From Candidatus Dadabacteria bacterium (GTDB taxonomy: Bacteria; Bdellovibrionota_C; UBA2361; J135), in NCBI GenBank assembly GCA_003694225.1, contig RFKT01000271.1, forward strand, positions 1-13,985: a stretch of DNA of 13,985 nt, in the 5' to 3' direction. This document shows positions 1 through 9,106 of the stretch, in pieces (position 1 is the first letter of the stretch; each line of letters starts with the position of its first letter). A program made the position numbers and the translations under genes. The notes below the pieces were generated by a model. It made no database searches and had not been told where the DNA came from. It saw only the letters and a program-made list of their open reading frames with translations.

Positions 1-157
1 AAGAAAACCTCTATTGGAGGGTAGCATCCTTTATATTATTTCCCTATAATTTCAATCAAATATAAGAAAATTCCGGGCTTTATCAAAGAAACCTATATGG
101 TATCTTTAGCTATAGTTGCTTTTGTACCCGCAAAATAAGATTACAATAGGCAAAGAT
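1..157. other. 5' region upstream of the glucan synthase, no gene recognised
   Basis: No convincing gene is seen here. Two forward frames are open for the first 48 to 63 bases (ending in TAA near 48 and near 63) and could be the tail of a gene that starts outside the window, but the peptides are too short to judge. A perfect -10 hexamer TATAAT lies at 45-50 and a 5-of-6 match TATAGT at 111-116. Neither has a good -35 box at 16-18 bases, so a promoter is possible but not shown. The stretch is AT-rich, as expected of an intergenic leader. Confidence 0.4.
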
Positions 158-3100
158 ATGTTTTTACAGTGGACCAGCTCTTATCAATCCTCCTTTCACC
201 CCCCCTACGACGAGAAAAGAAATGGAAGCGGACCATATACAGTTGAAAAACCTCTCCGTCAGGATCTACTCTCGCAAGACGGCCTTATATTAAGAGCCCT
301 CTCAATAGCAGAGCAATATAAAACTGTGCCGTTTAGCAGGTGGAAAGCTGTCAACATTTACCGCCGCTTTACACAAAACGTTAAGGTCATAGATCAAACC
401 TATAACGTTCTCAGAGAATATGCCAGAAACGATGAGCCGCTTACTCCGGGGGGGGAATGGCTCTTAGACAACTACCACATAATCGACCAACATGTAAGGG
501 ATATAAAAGTTCTTTTTCCAAGGGGATTTTACAGATCCCTGCCGCTTATCAAAGAAGGCCCTTTCGAAGGATTTTTGAGGGTTTATTTTTTGGCAGTGGA
601 ATATCTCTCTCACACAGATAGTGTAGTTGACCCAGATTCAATCACCAATTTCATACAGGCATACCAGTCCAACGAGCCCCTATCTATAGGAGAGCTCTGG
701 GCTTTTCCTATTATGCTTCGCTTTGCACTGCTGGAAAACCTGCGGAGGCTTTCGGAAGTCGCCCTAAAAGAAAAGAGCGAACAGGAGCGCATCGACTCCG
801 CTATGTCAAAGATCGAAAAGGATAAAAATATTAAATCAAGCGACATTATGATCCTTTTTGTAAATGAATTCAGCCAGAAAGATTCCTTTTCCACAACAGA
901 GGCTGCATATATAGCTAAAAAGCTTAGAATGCTCGGCGATCGCGGATCTTTAGCACTTGAGTGGTTTGAGCAGAGGCTAAGAGAGAGTGGACAAGATCTC
1001 AATGCCTCCATAGCTGAAGAGCACAGATCTCAAGCTGCCAATAGAATCTCCATAGGAAACACTGTCACTTCCCTTAAAAGAGTCTCCCGGGAAGATTGGA
1101 AGAAATGGTTTGAGGCAAACAGCAGAGTTGACGCTGTGCTCAGGCTTGATCCTTCAGAATGGTACTCACTCTGTGATTTTGAAACCCACGACAGATATCG
1201 GGATGTAATCGAAAAGTATTCCAAAAAAACAGGTATTTCCGAAGTCGCAATTGCAGAAAAGATCCTCGAAGCCTGCTCCTCCAACCTATCCGATAAAGGT
1301 GAAACTGATAAGAAAAGGCATGTAGGATATTACCTTATTGGAGAAGGCAAACATTACTTCGAGCAGGAGATAGGATACAAGCCTTCTTTCAAGGAAAAAA
1401 TAGGGCGCATCTCCCATGCCTATGCATTTCCCATATATATCTGCGCCATCCTGTGCATTACGCTTCTTATTATTCTTCCACTATGTAGATACGCATTCCT
1501 TTACTACGGAGAGTTCTGGGCTCTTTTAAGCCTTCTACTTATGGCAATACCCGTGTCAGACCTGGCTATAAACATTGTTAATTGGGTAGTCTCAAACAAC
1601 GTGCCTCCCTTTTTCCTTCCCAAGCTTGATCTTAAAGACGGTGTCCCAACAGAGATGAAAACAGCGGTGGTTGTGCACGGCATTTTGGAAAGCAAAGATG
1701 TTATTGAAAAGCTTGTCGACTCCCTTGAGGTACGCTTTGTAGCAAATAGGGATGACTCTATCCTATTTGGCCTATTGCTGGATCTACACTCTTCGAATAC
1801 CGAAACTCTTCCTGAAGATGAGCCGCTTATCAAGTACGCTGAAGAACTGGTAAGCGCATTGAGAGAAAAGCATTCATGCGCTCCACACCAGATATTTGTG
1901 TTGGTAAGAAGGCGTGTATGGCACGAAAGTGAAGGAGAATACTTGGGATGGGAGAGGAAAAGGGGGAAATTAACCGAATTTAACAGAATAATTTGTGGAG
2001 AAGCGGAGAGTACGACTTTTTTAAACCTAACCAGAGAGCTTAAAGAAGAGCTACAATCTGTAAAATATGTCATCACACTAGATGCAGACACATCCCTTCC
2101 TATTAATACCGCCAAGCAGTTGATTGGAGCCATAGCCCACCCGCTCAACCAGCCTGAATTTGATCCGGAAACAGGAAGGGTTGTCGCGGGATATGGAATC
2201 ATACAGCCAAGGGTAAGCGTAGAAATCAGCAGTGGAACAGCCTCATGGTTTGCTTGGTTTTTCTCGGGATATGCAGGATTAGATCCATACACATCAAAGG
2301 TATCTGAGGTCTCGCAGGATATCTTTGACGAAAGCTATTACTTGGGAAAGGGCATATACAATGTAAGGGCATTTGAGAGAGCGCTGCATAATAGGGTGCC
2401 TGAACAATCGCTCTTAAGCCACGATATGTTCGAAGGGCTTTTTGCGCGTGTTGCCTTTGCCTCTGACATAGAACTTACAGACGATTTTCCCTCAAGGTAT
2501 GTTGTGTATGCCAAGCGCTACCACAGATGGGTGCGCGGTGACTGGCAGTTAATCCCTTGGCTAAAAAGGAGGGTGCCAGATGCCTCCAGAAAGCCGTACA
2601 TAAATCCCTTTTCAGCGATAGGTAGGTGGAAGATATTTGACAATTTAAGGCGAAGCCTTGTAGCCCCTCTTGCCTTTCTCTCCATTTTAATCTCTTGGAT
2701 ATGGCTCTCGGATATATCGCTTTACTGGAGTTTAATAGTGCTAATAATCCTAACATTTCCAGTTTATGCCCAAATCGCCAACACGGTGATGGCTCCTCCT
2801 GTTGGGCTTTCTATAACCGCCTATGCAAAGGGCATAGGAAGCGATCTCTTTAAGACTTCTCTTCAAGCCCTTTTTACTGTGGCTGTCCTCCCCCACCAAG
2901 CACTGCTTATGCTTCACGCAATCTCAGTTACATTATACCGCCTTACCATATCAAAACGAAAACTTCTTGAGTGGCAAACAGCAGCTCAATCAGAACAGCA
3001 GCTTTCAAATACACTATGGTCTTACCATAGGATGATGCTTCCGGCGTTGGCCATTGTACTTGCAGCGCTTGCCGCATCTGATTGGGACAGCAACATTTTC

Positions 3101-6100
3101 CTTAGGGCATTCTTTGGCTCGCTTTGGATTTTAAGCCCATCACTAGCTTTTATAGCAAGCAAGCCAAAAAGAAACAGGAAATACACGGTATCCCCTCACC
3201 AGGAAGAAACACTCCTTGAGATTGCTTTTGACACTTGGAGGTTTTTCGACGAATTCATTTGCCCTGAAACTAACTACCTTATTGTGGACAACATCCAACT
3301 AGATCCGAAGGAAACTGTCGCCTATCGCACCTCTCCCACAAATATAGGGCTGTCTCTCATGGCTGTTATTTCCGCTTCAGATCTCGGATTTATCGCCCCG
3401 CACTCAGCTTATAACAGAATCAAGCATATCCTTGCCACAATAGAAAGGATGGAGAAGTTCCGAGGCCATCTGTACAATTGGTATGATGTAAAAACTCTCT
3501 CTCCCCTGCCTCCAAAATATATTTCATCAGTAGATAGCGGGAACTTTGTAAGCTATCTAATAACGCTAAGGCAGGCTCTAGCGGCAATAGATGATACTCC
3601 CGCGCTAACCGGTTTTCACATCAGAAATATCCACAAAGAATTGATCGCATTAAAAGAGAAGCTCGGTAAGACTTCTCTACAAGAAGTTGAACGCGCATTG
3701 GAAGTCCTCCGACTTCGCCCCATCGCACAAAATACTAAGATAACTATTGAAGATACTGTAAAGGTAGGAAGAGAAATTTATACACTGTTTGATGCACTAG
3801 AAGAAGTTGGAAATAACTTTCAGCGCCACCGCCATACAGTAGATGCTTTCAGAAAGCAAATTGATGAACTCTTTCTGCCAAAATGCATAATTGAAGCGTT
3901 CTCTCTGCCTCAAAAGATATTGTTTGAACTTGGCGAAAAACACGATCTATCGAGTCAACTCCTTGCCTGGAGAGAAAGGGTGAACCCCTGGCTTCCTACC
4001 TACCACAACCTTCTTTTTGCTCTGGACGGCTTAAAAGCCATCGTGGAGCAGACCATGAACAAACTAGACAGACCGGAAGATAAAGCTATAACCGCTTTAC
4101 TCGAAAAAGCGGCAAAAGATTGCGAATCGGGAAGATCCTTTATTATTGAGCTTATAGGCGGCTGCAAAAAGTCTGTTGAGCAGATCTCCAAAATTGAAAA
4201 CGAAGTTGATTTTGCATTTCTTTATAACGAAGACAAATTTCACTTTTCCATAGGCTATTCTGTCGACAACGCCAAACCAGACAGCGCTGGCTACGACTTG
4301 CTTGCATCTGAAGCCAGAATTACCAGTCTCCTTGCTATCGCCCGAGGGGAAGTTCCAGCAGAGCATTGGTTTAGGCTAGGCAGATCGCTAGCAGAAGGGT
4401 TCAGGGGAAAAGCGCTCATATCATGGAGCGGCACTATGTTTGAATATCTTATGCCGCGGCTCGTCCTCAAAGACTTTCCGGAAACACTGCTTTCTGAAAG
4501 TATGAAGGTTGCAGTAAAAACCCAGAGGCAATACTGCCGCAGCAAAGGGATACCGTGGGGAATGTCCGAATCAGGATATGCGGGTGTTGACTTTAACCAA
4601 GCCTATCAATACAAGGCATTCGGCATTCCCGAACTAGGACTAAAGCGAGGATTGGGAGAGGGGCTTGTTATTTCGCCGTATTCAACCATGCTAGCGCTAA
4701 TGATAGATTTTGAAAATGCATACAACAATATATCAGTGCTAGAAAAAGAGGGGCTTAGGGGAAGATACGGCTTCTTTGAAGCGTGTGATTACACCCCTTC
4801 ACGGTTAAAAAAAGGGGAAAAGAAGCATATTGTAAGATCGTTTCTGGCTCATCACCAAGGCATGAGCCTTGCGTCTATAAACAATATTCTAAACAACGAC
4901 ATACTGGTTGAGAGATTTCATTCGGATATCTCAATCAAGGCAGTTGAACGCCTTCTGCAGGAAAGGTTCCCGTTAAGAATTCCTGCTATCTCGCTCCATC
5001 CGGGTGGAGTAGCATATTTTGAGAGGGAACCGGAAGAGGATAAGGCGGAAGGAGCAGAGATTATTTCTACTCCTCTGACTCCTATTCCTCGAACAAGGAT
5101 TATTTCCAATAAGCGGCTCTCCGTCATTGTAGATAATACTGGAAGCGGAGCAACCTTTTACAGTGAAGACATAGCACTTACAAGGTGGCGACCGGACAAA
5201 GCACTAAACAACCATGGCATATATATTTATGTAAGGGATCTTGACAGCGGAAAGCTGTGGTCTGCCGCATATCAGCCACTACGGGTGGATCCTGACTACT
5301 ATGAGGCTATTTTCAACCCTGAAAAGATAGAATTTAAGCAGAGGAAACACGGCGTAACCCTTCATACGGAAATTACTGTATCGCCTGAAGACAATGTCGA
5401 GATACGGCGTGTAACTGCAACTAATCTCTCCTCAAAAAGCAGGAATCTGGAATTTACCAGTTACGGGGAAGTTGTAATTGGAGATGCCAAAGGAGACTTA
5501 GCGCATCCCGCCTTCTCAAAGATGTTTGTTGAGACAGAATTCCTGCCAGAGTTTGACGCAATCACATTTAAGAGAAGGCCTAGGCTTTCAGAGGAGCGCA
5601 AGCTCTATATGTTTCACAAAGTTTCTATGAAGACTGTTTGGGCAAAAACCACCTTTGATTCTTCACGGTTTTCTTTCATAGGAAGGGGGAGGACCCCGGG
5701 AAACCCTATAGCATTCGACGATTTTCGGGAGCTTTCAGGAAATGAAGGGGTGGTGCTTGATCCTATAATGGCGCTCAGAGTGCCTATAGAACTTGCTCCA
5801 GGAGGAACAGAATCCATCACGTTTATAACAGGCATTGCCCAAGAGAAAGAGGAGCTTGCACGATTGCTTGAAAGGTACCACGACATACAATCGGTAAACA
5901 GGGCATTTGAGCTAGCATGGAGCTACAGCAATGTAGAGTTGAGATATGATCAATTCACCATTGCGCAAACGCATCTCTTCCAAAAGGTTGGTAATGCTGT
6001 GCTATTCCCCATAGACTCATTGAGGGGAAGGGAAGATGCACTAACAGCAAGTAAATTATCTCAATCTTCACTTTGGAGATTTGGCATATCGGGAGACTTC

Positions 6101-8977
6101 CCTATTGTACTTGTAAAGCTTACAGCTCCCGAACACAGGAAATTAGCCATAGAGTCAATACTGTGCCATGATTATCTAAGGACTAGAGGACTTAAATTCG
6201 ATCTTGTTATCCTTAATGAATACCAAGGGGGATACCTGCAGGACTTTCAAAATGAGTTAGATTCTTACATTAAGAGATACGGGAGAGGACGGATAGAAGA
6301 ACATGGAGGAATATTCCTCCGATCCTCTACTCAGCTCTCTCAGGATGAAATAATCCTATTGGAATCAGTAGCCAAAGTGGTGCTTTACGGAGAAAAGGGG
6401 CCTCTTGCTAAACAGCTTGAAATCGATGAATTTAAGGTTGAATACCAAGAGTCAAAGGAAGTTCCACGACCTCGAAAACGTGAATTGTCCTTGGAGTCCA
6501 TAAGGCTGCTTCCAAAGCTGGAGTTTTTTAACGGGCTGGGTGGCTTTGCTGACAGGGGAAAATCATACTTTATAAGGCTTGAAGGGGAGCATACCCCCCT
6601 TCCCTGGTCTAATGTAATCTCAAACCGGGATTTTGGATTCATTGTAACAGAATCAGGAGGAGGATATACATGGGCATATAATAGCAGGGAGTTCCGCCTA
6701 ACTCCGTGGTCTAATGATCCCGTAGAAGATCCCGTAGGGGAATGCATCTACATGCGAGATGGATCCTCTGGGGATTATTGGTCTCTGACCCCATGTCCTG
6801 CCGGCGGCAGTACTCAGCACGATGTAAAACATGGAATGGGCTATACAAGTTTTCTCTCAGAGGTAAGTGGCATAGAAACTACCCTGACTATCTCCGGCGC
6901 AACGGACGAGATGGTTAAATGGTGGAAAGTAACTCTAAGGAACAATAACGAGTCATCACGCCATCTAGAGCTATATCTATATATAGATTGGGTTTTAGGC
7001 GTTTTGAAGGAAGATACAACATGCCTTATACACAATGAATATTATCCGGAAGAACAGGTGCTAACCGCGGTAAATTACTTCAGTCAAGACTTTGGAGGAA
7101 AGGCGGTATTTATAGGATCCAGCGAGCCCATAGATTCATATACGACCGATCGGGCTGAATTCATTGGAATCAACGGGCTTATGCAGTCTCCAAAGGTATT
7201 TGAAGATGCTCGAGGCATTAACATTCCTGCACTAATGATAAAAGGGGTATTTAGCGGATTGGTTGAGCTGAAAAGAAGGGAAGGAAGGGGATATGACAGT
7301 TGCGGTGTGTTAAAGATATCTTTAGATCTTGAGGAGCAGGAAGAAAAAGACCTACTGTTTTTTATAGGATGCGCTGAAAACGTTACAGAGGCCCTAAAAA
7401 AAGCGCGCATCTATAAGTCACTTGATGTGCGCGACACAGAGTTCTATAAAACTACCAAACTTTGGAACCAGCGGTGTTCTTCTATCGAGATTCAAACTCC
7501 TAACAGGGCGTTGGATATTCTGGTTAATAGCTGGCTTCAATATCAAAATATCTCTTGCAGGTTTTTTGGACGCTCTGCCTTTTACCAATCCGGAGGTGCC
7601 TACGGCTTTAGGGATCAACTTCAAGACTGTATGGCTCTTATGTATGTAGAGCCTGAGTTTGCTCGTGAGCATATCTTATATGCTGCATCGCGCCAATTTG
7701 TCGAGGGTGACGTGCAGCACTGGTGGCATCCTCCAAGCGGAAAAGGGGTAAGGACACGCATATCTGACGACTATCTATGGCTTCCATTTGTGGTAAGCCA
7801 CTATCTAGACGTCACAGGAGACGATTCAATACTGGATGAAGAAGTGCCATTCCTGGAGGGGCCACACCTTGAGGAGTATCAATCAGAGGCCTACATAGTG
7901 CCCCACGAGTCTACCCACAAAGGAACTCTTTATCACCACTGTGTTATCTGCTGTGACCGAGCTTTACACTTTGGAAAACACGGCCTTCCATTTATAGGAG
8001 CGGGGGACTGGAATGACGGCATGAACAAAATAGGAGTGTTGGGAGAAGGAGAAAGTGTATGGCTAGGCTGGTTTCTCTATCATGTTCTTATGTCATTTCA
8101 GGAAATTGCACGCCTCCGGAAGGATAACTATAGATCAGAGCAGTTCAGGAAAAAAGCCTCAGAGTTAAAAGACGCTCTAGAAACCAACGGGTGGGATGGA
8201 AAATGGTACAGGCGGGCATATTTTGATGATGGAACTCCTGTAGGAAGTGCCGCAAGCGATGAGTGTAAGATCGACTCGATATCACAAAGCTGGAGTGTGA
8301 TAAGTGGAGCAGGAGATAAAGCTCGACAAAAAACAGCTATGGAAAGCGTTTATGAGCATCTCGTTGACAGGAAAGCCCGCATTATAAAACTGTTGGATCC
8401 GCCATTTCATAATACCCCCCTTGAACCGGGCTACATCAAGGGATATCTGCCTGGCCTAAGAGAAAACGGCGGGCAGTACACCCATGCTGCTGCTTGGGTT
8501 ATCCTTGCTTCTATATTGCTTGGGCAAAGTGATAGGGCGATGGAGCTCTTTGACATGGTTAATCCCATAACCCATACGGAAACGGTGGAGCAGGTACGCA
8601 CTTATATGGGGGAGCCTTATGTCACATGCGGAGATGTGTACTCTTCTCCAGCACATCTTGGAAGAGCGGGGTGGAGCTGGTATACAGGCTCATGTGGATG
8701 GTTATACAGGGTGGCCGTAGAGTATATAATAGGCTTAAAAATCAGGAAGGGTAAACTTTATTTCGAGCCGTCAGTCCCCGGAAATTGGCGTTCTTTCTCA
8801 GTAAAGTATAAGAGGAACAAAGCCTCTTTCAATATAACTTTTTCCAACCCACATGGAGTTAACTCCGGCGTTAAAGAGATTTACGCTGATGGTCACCTGC
8901 TAGAAAAAGGCTATATTGAACTCGATGCTTACGACGGAGAAGTAGAGATAAAGGTTGTTATGGGAGCCTCTAGCTAG
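158..8977 (+). CDS. ndvB: Cyclic beta-1,2-glucan synthase (GT84 + GH189 + GH94), giant membrane protein
   Basis: This 2,939-residue protein matches the NdvB/ChvB/Cgs family, which polymerises UDP-glucose into beta-1,2-glucan at the inner membrane and closes it into rings. After a soluble N-terminal part, hydrophobic segments lie near 423-470. The GT84 domain runs about 488-830, with DAD at 642-644, SHDMFEG at 754-760 and RYHRW at 787-791 (the Q/RxxRW-type motif). More membrane segments follow near 835-875, 903-935 and 961-1004. The glycoamylase-like/GH189 domain spans about 1424-1580 (GTMFEY, MSESGYAGVD, AHHQGMS); family work assigns cyclisation to this domain. The GH94 region has two beta-sandwich parts (about 1655-1776 and 2159-2280) and an alpha barrel with GDWNDGM at 2616-2622 and the phosphate-site-like YTGS at 2842-2845. 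The length is typical of the family and all modules are present. ATG 158 has AGG 7 bases upstream. An in-frame TTG at 116 would add 14 residues but has no ribosome site. No exporter gene (ndvA type) is adjacent. Confidence 0.95.
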   Translation: MFLQWTSSYQSSFHPPYDEKRNGSGPYTVEKPLRQDLLSQDGLILRALSIAEQYKTVPFSRWKAVNIYRRFTQNVKVIDQTYNVLREYARNDEPLTPGGEWLLDNYHIIDQHVRDIKVLFPRGFYRSLPLIKEGPFEGFLRVYFLAVEYLSHTDSVVDPDSITNFIQAYQSNEPLSIGELWAFPIMLRFALLENLRRLSEVALKEKSEQERIDSAMSKIEKDKNIKSSDIMILFVNEFSQKDSFSTTEAAYIAKKLRMLGDRGSLALEWFEQRLRESGQDLNASIAEEHRSQAANRISIGNTVTSLKRVSREDWKKWFEANSRVDAVLRLDPSEWYSLCDFETHDRYRDVIEKYSKKTGISEVAIAEKILEACSSNLSDKGETDKKRHVGYYLIGEGKHYFEQEIGYKPSFKEKIGRISHAYAFPIYICAILCITLLIILPLCRYAFLYYGEFWALLSLLLMAIPVSDLAINIVNWVVSNNVPPFFLPKLDLKDGVPTEMKTAVVVHGILESKDVIEKLVDSLEVRFVANRDDSILFGLLLDLHSSNTETLPEDEPLIKYAEELVSALREKHSCAPHQIFVLVRRRVWHESEGEYLGWERKRGKLTEFNRIICGEAESTTFLNLTRELKEELQSVKYVITLDADTSLPINTAKQLIGAIAHPLNQPEFDPETGRVVAGYGIIQPRVSVEISSGTASWFAWFFSGYAGLDPYTSKVSEVSQDIFDESYYLGKGIYNVRAFERALHNRVPEQSLLSHDMFEGLFARVAFASDIELTDDFPSRYVVYAKRYHRWVRGDWQLIPWLKRRVPDASRKPYINPFSAIGRWKIFDNLRRSLVAPLAFLSILISWIWLSDISLYWSLIVLIILTFPVYAQIANTVMAPPVGLSITAYAKGIGSDLFKTSLQALFTVAVLPHQALLMLHAISVTLYRLTISKRKLLEWQTAAQSEQQLSNTLWSYHRMMLPALAIVLAALAASDWDSNIFLRAFFGSLWILSPSLAFIASKPKRNRKYTVSPHQEETLLEIAFDTWRFFDEFICPETNYLIVDNIQLDPKETVAYRTSPTNIGLSLMAVISASDLGFIAPHSAYNRIKHILATIERMEKFRGHLYNWYDVKTLSPLPPKYISSVDSGNFVSYLITLRQALAAIDDTPALTGFHIRNIHKELIALKEKLGKTSLQEVERALEVLRLRPIAQNTKITIEDTVKVGREIYTLFDALEEVGNNFQRHRHTVDAFRKQIDELFLPKCIIEAFSLPQKILFELGEKHDLSSQLLAWRERVNPWLPTYHNLLFALDGLKAIVEQTMNKLDRPEDKAITALLEKAAKDCESGRSFIIELIGGCKKSVEQISKIENEVDFAFLYNEDKFHFSIGYSVDNAKPDSAGYDLLASEARITSLLAIARGEVPAEHWFRLGRSLAEGFRGKALISWSGTMFEYLMPRLVLKDFPETLLSESMKVAVKTQRQYCRSKGIPWGMSESGYAGVDFNQAYQYKAFGIPELGLKRGLGEGLVISPYSTMLALMIDFENAYNNISVLEKEGLRGRYGFFEACDYTPSRLKKGEKKHIVRSFLAHHQGMSLASINNILNNDILVERFHSDISIKAVERLLQERFPLRIPAISLHPGGVAYFEREPEEDKAEGAEIISTPLTPIPRTRIISNKRLSVIVDNTGSGATFYSEDIALTRWRPDKALNNHGIYIYVRDLDSGKLWSAAYQPLRVDPDYYEAIFNPEKIEFKQRKHGVTLHTEITVSPEDNVEIRRVTATNLSSKSRNLEFTSYGEVVIGDAKGDLAHPAFSKMFVETEFLPEFDAITFKRRPRLSEERKLYMFHKVSMKTVWAKTTFDSSRFSFIGRGRTPGNPIAFDDFRELSGNEGVVLDPIMALRVPIELAPGGTESITFITGIAQEKEELARLLERYHDIQSVNRAFELAWSYSNVELRYDQFTIAQTHLFQKVGNAVLFPIDSLRGREDALTASKLSQSSLWRFGISGDFPIVLVKLTAPEHRKLAIESILCHDYLRTRGLKFDLVILNEYQGGYLQDFQNELDSYIKRYGRGRIEEHGGIFLRSSTQLSQDEIILLESVAKVVLYGEKGPLAKQLEIDEFKVEYQESKEVPRPRKRELSLESIRLLPKLEFFNGLGGFADRGKSYFIRLEGEHTPLPWSNVISNRDFGFIVTESGGGYTWAYNSREFRLTPWSNDPVEDPVGECIYMRDGSSGDYWSLTPCPAGGSTQHDVKHGMGYTSFLSEVSGIETTLTISGATDEMVKWWKVTLRNNNESSRHLELYLYIDWVLGVLKEDTTCLIHNEYYPEEQVLTAVNYFSQDFGGKAVFIGSSEPIDSYTTDRAEFIGINGLMQSPKVFEDARGINIPALMIKGVFSGLVELKRREGRGYDSCGVLKISLDLEEQEEKDLLFFIGCAENVTEALKKARIYKSLDVRDTEFYKTTKLWNQRCSSIEIQTPNRALDILVNSWLQYQNISCRFFGRSAFYQSGGAYGFRDQLQDCMALMYVEPEFAREHILYAASRQFVEGDVQHWWHPPSGKGVRTRISDDYLWLPFVVSHYLDVTGDDSILDEEVPFLEGPHLEEYQSEAYIVPHESTHKGTLYHHCVICCDRALHFGKHGLPFIGAGDWNDGMNKIGVLGEGESVWLGWFLYHVLMSFQEIARLRKDNYRSEQFRKKASELKDALETNGWDGKWYRRAYFDDGTPVGSAASDECKIDSISQSWSVISGAGDKARQKTAMESVYEHLVDRKARIIKLLDPPFHNTPLEPGYIKGYLPGLRENGGQYTHAAAWVILASILLGQSDRAMELFDMVNPITHTETVEQVRTYMGEPYVTCGDVYSSPAHLGRAGWSWYTGSCGWLYRVAVEYIIGLKIRKGKLYFEPSVPGNWRSFSVKYKRNKASFNITFSNPHGVNSGVKEIYADGHLLEKGYIELDAYDGEVEIKVVMGASS
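199..205 (+). repeat. C7 homopolymer inside the glucan synthase 5' end
   Basis: Seven consecutive C bases encode the end of His and two Pro codons around codons 14-16 of the synthase. It is a possible slippage site, weaker than the G8 tract about 250 bases further on. It could equally be chance. Confidence 0.5.
448..455 (+). repeat. G8 homopolymer inside the glucan synthase 5' end
   Basis: Eight consecutive G bases lie within codons reading T-P-G-G-E-W. Loss of one G gives a stop within a few codons (N-G-S-stop); gain of one G gives a stop near base 620. Either change would remove every catalytic domain. Poly-G tracts of this length near the start of surface genes are known contingency loci in some bacteria; here that role is inference only. 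Confidence 0.6.
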
Positions 8978-9106
8978 TTGACCCTGAAAAGGTCATTTTA
9001 TTTCAGGCGGAAGGGCATCAAACCGGTCCAAAATCCCATATTCCTTTTTAGCCTGAAAGCGCAGCAATCCAGGCAAGTTTTAGTGTTTTTCAGGGTCAAC
9101 TAGCTA
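8971..9106. mobile_element. MITE-like element with perfect 20-bp inverted repeats between convergent genes
   Basis: The arms at 8971-8990 (TAGCTAGTTGACCCTGAAAA) and 9087-9106 are exact reverse complements around a 96-base centre with no gene. The outer six bases, TAGCTA, are themselves palindromic, so they read as both an inverted and a direct repeat. This fits a 124-bp element (8977-9100) with 14-bp ends flanked by a 6-bp target duplication; a TA duplication with 18-bp ends fits equally well. The stop codons of both flanking convergent genes fall inside the terminal repeats. Removing one repeat copy plus the element leaves both reading frames closed at the same amino acid. The alternative is an ordinary bidirectional terminator, but the stem has no T tract and the loop is very long. 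Without a second genomic copy mobility is unproven. Confidence 0.6.

Noticed and set aside
1..63. Tail of an upstream gene
   Set aside because: The open stretches are under 21 codons and match nothing recognisable, so no partial gene is claimed.
116..157. TTG start adding 14 residues to the glucan synthase
   Set aside because: No ribosome site precedes it, a -10-like TATAGT overlaps it, and ATG 158 has a spaced AGG.
1504..2292. 262-residue open frame on the minus strand inside the synthase gene
   Set aside because: It is fully antisense to the GT84 coding region, shows no family motif and has no ribosome site. The other 60-130-residue antisense frames over the synthase, receptor and rarA are rejected for the same reason.
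4807..4813. A7 followed by G4 in the synthase, a possible programmed frameshift site
   Set aside because: The frame continues through conserved GH189 sequence on both sides and the shifted frame soon stops, so there is no sign of a useful alternative product.
7422..7649. 75-residue forward frame inside the synthase
   Set aside because: It is a second frame of the conserved GH94 region with no independent start signal or recognisable family.
8991..9086. A small RNA or gene within the inverted repeat centre
   Set aside because: No promoter, ribosome site or open frame is seen; the internal repeats are explained by the element's own hairpins.
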